From: Marisa cornuarietis
Lineage: Eukaryota; Mollusca; Gastropoda; Architaenioglossa; Ampullariidae
DNA: 64,000 bases
Assembly: GCA_004794655.1 (NCBI GenBank)
Contig: SMMW01000125.1
Span: 372,001 to 436,000 of the forward strand
Reading direction: 5' to 3'
Below the pieces are notes generated by a model. That model worked only from the letters and a program-made list of their open reading frames with translations, made no database searches and was not told the origin of the DNA. Position 1 is the stretch's first letter. The number at the start of each line of letters is the position of its first letter. The translations under genes were made by a program, and so were the position numbers. Shown in pieces: positions 59,101 to 64,000 of this stretch.

Positions 59101-62100
59101 TGGTGTGCTTGCGAGTGTGTATGGTATTTGTAAAGAGAGGCAACAGCACTGTAACATCGGAAGTACGCTCTAGCACGGATAGTATTGGGACCCCCCTAGA
59201 CGAGTCCATTTGATTGTGTTTTGTTTGAAATGCTTTTGTAATTAATAAATCTTTTCTTTATTGTTACATTGAAATCACACGTCGTTGAGTATTGTGTTCG
59301 GGGAAGAGCAGGGGTGGGGGCTCGTGAGCCAAGTTGTGTAATTGAATGACCGACGTGTGATTATAGTGTGTTTTCCCCTGCAGTTAATGTTGACGTGGGC
59401 GGCTAGTGTTGAGTAACTAGTGCCCACGTGCCCATTCCCCGGGGCCAGTATTCACGTTTTGGTTGAAAGACCAGGGATACTGTCACAATAACTACAGGAT
59501 AGAGAACATCCACTCTCACTTTCGGTTTCTGCATACACTTTCACACATAGAATTGTGAGCTTGGAAAATAAAGACGAGAGGCAAAGTAGAAACAGAGGCT
59601 AATTCCTTACTACGGGTAGAACTTTACACACCCGTAGACCCGTGAAGCTGGAGACGAGGATACTGCACCAAGTCCCACACTTGTTCTTTCTGACAACAAA
59701 TCACTAAGACCTGTATGTGGGCACAAACGTTTCTAATATGCGGGTGAACTAACAAAATATTCTTTTACTAAATAACATATGACAAGTTCATCACATTCTC
59801 CAATTAAAATGCCTATAATAATCACATAGAAAAGGTCCTTCACTGAGTCCACTCCAGATCAAATTTCAACAAGTAGTATATATTAAAAGTCGGTTTTTCT
59901 CCAAGTTCTCTCACATACACACTCTTCCTTTTTGACGGGTCCTATACGACTTGCTGTTGTTGGGGAGTTTGACACTGCAGACAGTTTCACCCATACAGTC
60001 TTGTTCACTGGCGATGATCACACAGACAGCATAAATTGACGAAACAACTCCGACAGTCTTATCGGCAGACGAGTGTTCAAGTCAAGAATAATTCACACAG
60101 TAGGTAAGCGTAATCCAGTCAGTTATAAAGTCTTCCCAGGAGAACACATAGCAGCTGGGAATTTCGTAAAGCGAGGAACCACACAGTCGCTTATCAATGA
60201 TAATCCACACAGTTAATAGTATTCCACACAGTTAAAAGTATTCCAAACAGTTAAAAGTATTCCACACAGTTAATAGTATTCCACACAGTTAAAACAATTC
60301 TGACCTCTTTCAAGTTCACCATACTCTCACTTTTGCTTCTCTCCCAAATCAGCGCCCTCTATCTAAACATAAAATACAGGGGTGACAATCCCTACTAATA
60401 CAAAATCACTCAAGGGTGACAACCTCGTTACACCAAACATTCAGGGGTAGTAGCCCATGTTCCTAACACGCACTTAGCTTCTATTCACAATTGATGATGA
60501 TGATGATGATGATGATGATCATCATCATCATCATCATCATCTCGCTCGTTATTTTGCCGAAAATATTAATCAGTTCGATAGTTGATTCATTTTTCTATCA
60601 AGTGATCTTCTTATGACGTAGTTTTCACGTTTGACAGTAATTTTCTGCTTTTTCCCACGGTACCCGTCTTTCTGTTTAGAAAATGGCTAGCAAAATCCCG
60701 GTATTGAAATTTCGGCAGATTTGAAAATTTATATTTATTAACCCACATTAAAGACAACCATCTGTAATACACCGTTTTAAAGAGCATTTTTAAAACATTC
60801 ACTTGGTGTAAATTTTAAGATACATAGGTTTTATCTTTGAGTACTAAAATCAAATGACAGATTACGACTGTACGCGTTTTAGAACTCTTGACGGTCACTG
60901 GTCGGAAATTAACAAAAAAAAAATTATTTACACAATATATACCGACATAAAGTATCAAACAAACATATTTTTATTAGATTATACATTACAATGTTAATAT
61001 TACTTACTATTTTCTTCTCCTTTGCGGTTGTTGAAGTAAAAATCCATGTCAAAGTGAGTGACAACAAGGTGCTTCGATTCTTAAAATGGCGCTTTCCTGT
61101 TTTATCAGAAAACTTTTGACTTTCTGCCAGTTCCAGGGAGAGAATCATGGTGGACGATTTCCCAACGGTTTTAGTAGTTTCCTTCCTTATGTTATATTCG
61201 TTTAGACTTCTGAAACCTCTGTGGGACTTCTTTTTACTCATTATCATGGCATTTTTTGTTTGTAATACTATAATAGAGTGTTTTTAAGCAAACACAAGGT
61301 AAAGATGTTTCTTTTCTACACATTTTGATCGATCATTATCAATTTAAATTGTTCTTCTACCTCTTTTAGTTAATTTTTGATGATTTTTGAATTAAGGGTA
61401 AATACATCTCCAGCCAAGGGTGATGGAACTGCTACTTAGCCTTCGTCGACGTAGTGTTAATATAATGTACGAAATACACTCTTTTAAAAATATTACAGTT
61501 TAATAGTATGATATATAGTCTTAGCTGATATTTCTTGCTTGCAATCTGCATACTGAAGAATGTACAATGTTTAACATAACAATGATTTAGAGATGCGTAG
61601 TTTATTGAATATGTAAGACATGGTTACTTCTCTTAGCACGTATTCATTATTATTTAAATAAAAAAACTTACATCACCTGTATTAGGTTCTGTGGTCCGGC
61701 AACAACAGTGACTGTACCATGTACATCTCCTCCTCGCATGTGTATCAAGACACTGGGTGAGGCCGTGTCCTTCACAGGAGAGTGCTATACTGCTCTGATA
61801 ACACTCTTCCCGGAGCAAGTTCAGCTACTAAACACAGCATCTCCCAGAGTCTGTTTGGCCGGACCACCCGGCACAGGTAAAACTGTGGTGCTGATGATGA
61901 AGGGTATAGAATGGCTGCGATGTGGTCATCATGTCCACGTTGTGAGTACTTCGACTGAAAGTCGAGCGGCGTGCAGTATGCTTTACTACCTGCTACTGCA
62001 AACTGTAAGCCTACAGAAATCAACAGTTATATCACCAAATCAGCTTCATTTCCTGCAGTATAATATTTTTGTCTCTGAAGACGAGAAGAAGCTCATGGTC

Positions 62101-64000
62101 GACTTATTAGAGGCTTCGAAGAAAGGGCCGTTGTGCGTCATCGCTGATGAAGTGGTTTGGTAAGTTTAACAGTCCGTAAGGTGGTATTATTGTTAGCCAT
62201 TTCATTGGTGATTCTTTGATTAAAACCGGCTAACCAACAATACCATCGGTGCCCCTCGTCTAGGGGACCACATCGTTAGACGAGCCCTCAATGTAAAGCC
62301 AAATAATTCCTGTTTTTACAGTATGTTCTTGGCAAACAAAACAAAAAAAAAAACAACTCCCGATGCTGCTGCTTCGCTATATCCCGTACAGGCAGGTCAT
62401 GACCTCTTGTTTAAGACTTCGATATGTTGAATAGTTTTGAATGCCTTAGTATGTCAGTATCGTTTAAATGTGTTTTAAAAAAGATAACATTGTTGAATAA
62501 GTGTGACTTGAAAATTATTTTTATATTATCAAAAATGACATTTTACCCTAAGGACTAGTAGATCTGCAGGTTTGCTGGTTGTAGTCTGCATAGGAAAGGA
62601 GGTTGACGCCTGTCTTGAGCTTGAAGTTCTGCAAATTCTTACCATATCAAATCCATCAGCTTAACATTGGGGTTCTTTCTGTGTAAAAGTATTGATTACT
62701 CGTTGATAAATGAAATTGTGTTTTAGTGAGGGTCATCAACAGTTGGCAGGTACTCTCACCTCGCGATGTTCCATCATCTCTCTTAAGACATTACACCTCG
62801 CTGCAGTTCTCTTAAAGCTGTCTTCATTTATTTTCTAATGTCGCTGTTCGCTATTTTATACTTCTCCTCACTTTCTGTAGGGCTTTATTTGATCATTGAG
62901 ATCATAAAATTAATCCTGAGCCTCCGTTTCACCTCCTTAGCTGTTGAGAACAGCACTTTGCTGACTTTTCCAGCTAGGATGTCTACATCAAAGTCCGCCG
63001 TGTTAAGAAACAGGAATTTATCTTCAGTTTGGACTTTAAAGGTTTCTGCAAATTTTCGGAGTCGCAGCGTTTTTAAGTCAGTGTAAGTGTTTAGCTGAGT
63101 GGGTTTTCAATCTCGTGAAGAAGTAACATGGCCACTTCCGCCAGCGTCTGGTAATGACATTGATTTCAAATTTTTAATGCTGAATTTAAAACATCTTGCA
63201 AGTTGGATGGATCAAACAAGCTTGAGGGCGCAAAGTTTTGTGTCATGAGTTACTCCTTGCCCAGATTTTTTAAAACTGTCCCTGCCTCTACTTAACAGCA
63301 AAAAATAATTGACTCTAATTCGAGATTCAGACGAATGTGTGATGAACGTGACCTTGGTACATGTGATAGTAATAACAGACAAGAACAGCTAGTTTCAGTT
63401 GCGTTTCTCACAGAATCATCGACACTGTGTCTTATAATAATTAATTTACTGTTACTGACTGCAACATTGAAGTGGCGTTAACACAGTGCAGTTTTCTCAG
63501 AAGGTATTGCGAATTAGTAGATAAAGAAACCACTGTTGTTCCCCATAACAACGTTTTCAGAATAAAAGACCGTACAGAAGGCACAATGAAACATGTCTGA
63601 CGACGGGCACTAATGGCTGAGTGTGACTGTGTGGGTTATTTAGTGACTGTATTTTTGTTGTAGTTACTTGTGGGAGATCCTAGCAAAGGGAAAAATCCTA
63701 CCTCTGTTGTGGACTGACAACTGAGTGAAACAAGCTTTAAACTTTATTATTATTATTGTCTTGCATAGAATACGCATCTTTTGAAACACTCATATCTGTA
63801 ACAGGTCCCAACCCTTCAGCACGTTGTGTAATAATTTACTGAGACAAGTTCCTGGTCTTCATTTATGGGCGGCAAGCTATTTTTTTAAAGAAAGACCCCC
63901 TGACTGGAAAGTGGAATATTTAACCAAACCTCTCCGCTCTCCGCCGGCCGTCGTCAGAGAAGTGGAGCAGGACTCATCAATTGTTAGAGATGATGTTGTC
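45801..64000 (+). CDS. Gene B: KH / NERD-type nuclease / SF1 helicase paralogue, partial
   Basis: Exons 45801-45906, 46964-47127, 47349-48113, 48641-48846, 61686-62159 and 63805-64000 (cut by the window end). All have AG/GT borders and the same phases as gene A, with no stop. Exon sizes are 106, 164, 765, 206 and 474 nt against 112, 164, 747, 209 and 483 in gene A. Domain order is identical. The fourth intron is 12.8 kb and holds two Gypsy elements and a foldback copy; the first intron holds a minus-strand LINE tail. An N-terminal exon equivalent to gene A's first was not found, and the last exon would lie to the right. Open frames suggest the gene still works despite the insertions, provided the intron is removed. 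Confidence 0.75.
46383..46775 (-). mobile_element. LINE 3' end in gene B intron, minus strand
   Basis: The reverse complement matches the last codons and 3' UTR of the 27.6 and 38.5 kb family ('tatgcgctatac' next to an (ATT)n tail). It starts within the RT C-terminus at about 46775. Confidence 0.85.
47349..48113 (+). CDS. Gene B PD-(D/E)XK (NERD-type) nuclease exon
   Basis: 255 codons, phase 0 at both ends. It has the same AQTFWLQWVEAAFPDL start, a longer Gln/Ser linker with ATQQASQ-type repeats, then GDFDVLLIHRYFGLVVCEVK with Asp, Glu and Lys of the nuclease motif all present. It ends SSDSQLIQ before the donor 'gttcta'. The linker is the only part that differs strongly from gene A, as expected for a disordered segment. 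Confidence 0.75.
48641..48846 (+). CDS. Gene B linker exon
   Basis: Encodes DLCRCLGTRDPADIAGLCL, DQLSDP and HVLRELGHWWQRRVAGAG; nearly the same as gene A 7382-7174. The donor 'gtaaat' opens the 12.8 kb intron. Confidence 0.75.
49015..49518 (-). pseudogene. Gypsy RT end and RNase H fragment
   Basis: Across two frames: LGLVSYYRRYIEDF (RT connection), INWTQACQAAL, LPFHLQTEACAVGLGAVLLQ (RNase H, first Asp changed to Glu), and YSTIEQECLAIVWSILKL. It stops at about 49015 within RNase H. The catalytic RT palm is missing. Confidence 0.8.
49560..50550 (-). pseudogene. Coiled-coil ORF between gag and RNase H
   Basis: The open stretch 50454-49870 (194 codons) plus about 30 codons upstream across a TAA encode a long heptad-rich coiled coil (for example LKEKIHELELRYKNQSEDLL). 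No protease or RT motif is present where they would be expected. On the same strand, about 320 bp after its end, an A-rich run (49521-49552) adjoins the start of RT sequence. That is the shape of a retroposed host transcript, or of a lineage-specific gag-pol segment. The family is not recognised. Confidence 0.5.
50560..52208 (-). pseudogene. Gypsy gag, broken
   Basis: From ATG 52208: an N-terminal helix, then many RLAKEKEAE repeats (coiled coil), a frameshift near 52010-52040, and a capsid region (YLCKFESQA, MMFQDTEEEYRKKFR) with three or more stops at 51700-51420. It continues with a SCAN-like REQFYHSL block and the knuckle CYQCRQFGHIARNC; the second knuckle, CYNFGGLGHIAKVC, has lost its second Cys. 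The domain order is typical of animal Gypsy gag. It cannot make a full-length protein. Confidence 0.8.
52619..53092 (-). CDS. Upstream ORF of the minus-strand Gypsy element
   Basis: 157 codons from ATG 53092. It has strongly charged tandem repeats of EREYAER and KKAREREYAE over about residues 20-75 (predicted single alpha helix or coiled coil), then a Ser/Asp/Glu-rich tail. It lies between primer site and gag, separated from gag by about 410 bp. It is unclear whether it is a true extra ORF or an N-terminal part of gag broken by mutation. Confidence 0.5.
   Translation of the reverse strand: MSDKMMYWREEKKVWEERRESRKAREREYAEREREYAERKKAREREYAERERKYAECKKAREREYAEREKERQELLAAAREKLRLALEGKEKGDAGQVKSGERSRANRRNSVSENDYFYSKEMSVSVMEGGKTSPAYRLVNRSDCEIDVNVDDELFS
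53639..53656 (-). other. Primer-binding site, tRNA-Pro type
   Basis: Two bases after the LTR end the minus strand reads TGGGGGCTCGTCCGGGAT, complementary to the 3' end of tRNA-Pro. This fixes the LTR end and the orientation of the element. Confidence 0.85.
53659..54840 (-). repeat. 5' LTR of the minus-strand Gypsy element
   Basis: 1182 bp, starts TGTCATGAG and ends CTGTCACA in element orientation. Differs from the 1414-bp LTR at 58074-59487 by about 1-2% substitutions over the parts I compared and by one internal deletion of about 232 bp, at about 54625. The degenerate LTR at 14.3 kb carries a word from the missing part ('ggggcagac'), so the longer form is ancestral. Confidence 0.9.
54841..55160 (+). 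CDS. gag zinc-knuckle fragment of the plus-strand element
   Basis: The open frame begins at the insertion junction within a first CCHC knuckle (only STGHVTRFCP remains), then a full knuckle CYSCGELGHLSRHC, and a basic/acidic tail (REKEREYERKMRRL, IEDSDFDEVGN) before the stop. Knuckle sequences differ from those of the minus-strand gag, so the two elements are diverged outside their LTRs. Confidence 0.75.
55248..57167 (+). CDS. 639-aa repetitive ORF of the plus-strand element
   Basis: Three regions. Residues 1-150 are acidic, with a degenerate 10-aa repeat around TSE/ASEV. Residues about 215-470 hold 11-12 copies of a unit of about 20 aa with core PLQxGDSGxRKxRAPxVV, encoded by about 60-bp DNA repeats with 'gggtgacagcggc'. 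Residues about 500-639 are Arg/Lys-rich (NWRRKKKSYVKVRVKHE, RRGRRPQVKMRLSRGQ). No enzyme motif was found. The frame is intact over 1.9 kb of repeats, and unit variation is largely in frame, which argues for selection when the element was active. A nucleic-acid-binding or structural role is only a guess. The antisense 337-aa ORF is its shadow. Confidence 0.65.
   Translation: MTTSEIGTSVIEASGAETSKEEISEVDASGLETSEEDASVVVSSKEDASEVELSDREVREADVCVLEASEDVASDGDASEIGVSDEVASEVGASDDETCERDVSDMKANDADTSESKASELVAKADEVNTSGKEASGVGTGEEASGKEGVIQEVEITREKGGLGDVDIPNLLVCQAGHNHADDRSLQGGDLGLEQTRARVSGAGSLLTAGCSDRETRGPVGSAESLQGGDSGNRKRRAPTVVKKPLQVGDSGHRKRRAPNVVEEPLQAGDTGSLGNQAPVVEVGDSGPRKMRAPTVVREPPQVVDSGNRKRRAPPVVMRPLQADDRGRGERRPLTVSKGPLQTGDSCSPDSQVPVGKRGPLAGDSGQQEMRAPPVVKKPLQAGDSGYREVRAPAVSVEPLHTSDTGTLSEQVPVISIVPVQAEGSGSPEGLVPVVSNVPLQSGDSSDYKELGPVVCGLSQTVDVVSCNKEVVAGSRVPAVMTDGEPGSTVRPAGTLRSKDREVGTNRRTQVNWRRKKKSYVKVRVKHEPAKQQNQGLVAAGRVPGGFVPARKRRVIRFSGGGGNRKSPLDMRRGRRPQVKMRLSRGQASGHATIRCNQDLCERTENYNEGKGPWESKFPGAPSCDGEGTSWWRLCHNSC
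57070..57786 (+). CDS. Small ORF with two hydrophobic segments
   Basis: 238 codons, overlapping the previous ORF by 98 nt in another frame. The N-terminal half is basic; the C-terminal half has two hydrophobic segments (VLSSVALLIVTCVMASW and VVASCLVMIMIASLAAVSA) and several Cys. Its place just before the 3' LTR is where env-like or accessory ORFs lie in some Gypsy elements. No family recognised, no signal peptide. Confidence 0.45.
   Translation: MRVKDHGKASSRVHLRAMVKELHGGVYATIVAETSKAGLVVGTVETGCHQRERRRFRTHRPPDQWKRNGLRESAASVREISLPPVSKKPGRKKVISISERDRWQGVSELVWCCFRDSGWCLMFVLHAGKADKWPSMWMLLWQGWRPHACCGKEFRDVLSSVALLIVTCVMASWKAGTPHLIDGYTLARVGQVESCRTQLAAALVDAVVASCLVMIMIASLAAVSAKECAFSIGVCEAA
57755..58073 (+). 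other. Polypurine-like tracts before the 3' LTR
   Basis: The motif TTTTAGCATGGGGG directly precedes the LTR (ends 58073). Near-copies lie at about 57757 (ttttagcattgggg) and 57832 (tctagcatggggg). The last is the expected plus-strand primer; the earlier ones may be duplicates. Confidence 0.55.
58074..59487 (+). repeat. 3' LTR, full-length form
   Basis: 1414 bp, TGTCATGAG ... CTGTCACA. A TATA-like 'gataaatag' lies at about 58507 and AATAAA at 59244, with 'tttctttattgttac' after it. It contains the 232-bp stretch (about 58279-58510) missing from the left LTR. Confidence 0.9.
59488..60199. other. Unassigned intron DNA
   Basis: No element or ORF recognised. Confidence 0.4.
60200..60298. repeat. 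21-bp tandem repeat, five copies
   Basis: Unit 'attccacacagttaa(a/t)agt' with few substitutions. Confidence 0.9.
60493..60541. repeat. Perfect (GAT)n/(ATC)n palindrome
   Basis: Nine GAT triplets followed directly by about seven ATC triplets, able to form a cruciform or hairpin. It abuts the left end of foldback copy 3. Confidence 0.95.
60543..61480 (+). mobile_element. Foldback-family element, copy 3 (single arm)
   Basis: Matches the left arm of copies 1 and 2 through 'tatcaatttaaattgttctt' and on to the central segment. It lacks the first about 100 bp and the inverted right arm. It lies about 200 bp before gene B's P-loop exon. Confidence 0.75.
61686..62159 (+). CDS. Gene B P-loop / helicase motif I-II exon
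   Basis: Starts after 'gtattag' and completes the codon left by the linker exon. It has LFPEQVQLLN, Walker A GPPGTGKT, CGHHVHVVS, and Walker B CVIADE. The residues after the DE differ from gene A (VV against AR). The donor is 'gtaagt'. Frame joins correctly to the exon at 63805. Confidence 0.8.
62160..63804 (+). other. Gene B intron 5 with an antisense coding-like fragment
   Basis: Most of the 1645 bp shows nothing. At about 63080-62900 the minus strand has an open, protein-like frame (TLRLRKFAETFKVQTEDKF, then ADFDVDILAGKVSKVLF). I cannot name the family; a decayed transposon ORF is likely. Confidence 0.3.
63805..64000 (+). CDS. Gene B helicase middle exon, cut by window end
   Basis: After 'tgtaacag' it encodes LLRQVPGLHLWAAS, DWKVEYLTKPLRSPPAVV and REVEQD, aligned with gene A 5609-5254. 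It remains open to the last base. Confidence 0.75.

Larger units (their letters stand above)
54841..59487 (+). mobile_element. LTR element 3' part, plus strand, without recognisable pol
   Basis: It starts in the middle of a gag zinc knuckle where the minus-strand element inserted. Then come a complete knuckle, a 639-aa repetitive ORF, an ORF with membrane segments, a polypurine-like tract and a complete 3' LTR. No protease, RT, RNase H or integrase motif was found in any frame from 54841 to 58073. Together with intact-looking ORFs this suggests a non-autonomous element mobilised by a relative with the same LTR; loss of pol by deletion before or after insertion is the alternative. Confidence 0.65.
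48847..61685 (+). other. Gene B intron 4, filled by retroelements
   Basis: The homologous intron of gene A (6377-7173) is 797 bp. Only about 170 bp after the donor and about 200 bp before the acceptor look like original intron sequence; the rest is two Gypsy elements, about 1 kb of unassigned DNA (59488-60490) and a foldback copy. Confidence 0.75.

Noticed and set aside
53659..59487. A single Gypsy element with normal flanking LTRs
   Set aside because: The LTRs are in inverted orientation, the primer site lies outside the interval on the left, and the gag knuckles on the two sides belong to different sequences.

Overview
This is eukaryotic, intron-bearing, AT-rich DNA from an invertebrate animal. 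Short exons with GT/AG borders, many microsatellites, CR1/L2-type LINEs, a tRNA-derived SINE and a Gypsy-type LTR element fit a lophotrochozoan, most likely a gastropod mollusc. The organism call is an inference; nothing in the window is species-diagnostic.

Four host genes can be supported. Gene A (minus strand, 4681 to about 10049) and gene B (plus strand, 45801 to beyond 64000) are inverted paralogues. They encode a large protein that combines a KH-like RNA/ssDNA-binding fold, a PD-(D/E)XK nuclease-like (NERD-type) domain and an SF1/UvrD-type helicase with GPPGTGKT and DExx motifs. I spliced both by hand. Every exon junction keeps frame and no stop interrupts either gene, so both look coding-competent. 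A nuclease-helicase of bacterial-defence style joined to a KH domain and duplicated in an animal genome is the main candidate here for an undescribed system. A third gene (plus, 21118 or about 23100 to 27623) encodes a protein of about 319 aa with eight membrane segments that I cannot assign. A fourth (plus, about 34224-36712) resembles transposon-associated genes of the DUF4806 type and does not splice cleanly in my hands.

The rest is mostly mobile DNA. It includes a MITE-like element at 1329-1706 with tandem-repeat termini and 10-bp target duplications; a long-inverted-repeat (foldback) family at 2.5-3.5, 37.6-40.9 and 60.5-61.5 kb; 5'-truncated CR1/L2-type LINEs at 11.0, 27.6, 38.5, 42.6 and 46.4 kb; older LINE relics at 14.5-15.1 and 19.1-20.0 kb; and a degenerate LTR at 14.3-15.6 kb.

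Between its exons at 48846 and 61686, gene B has a 12.8 kb intron filled by two Gypsy-type elements of one LTR family. The minus-strand element (49015-54840) has an LTR, a tRNA-Pro primer site, gag, a coiled-coil segment and a fragment of RT/RNase H. It inserted into the gag zinc-knuckle codons of a plus-strand relative (54841-59487). That relative has no recognisable pol; it carries a repetitive 639-aa ORF and a small membrane-type ORF instead. The matching intron of gene A is only 797 bp, so the pile-up happened in gene B after duplication, or was never acquired by A.
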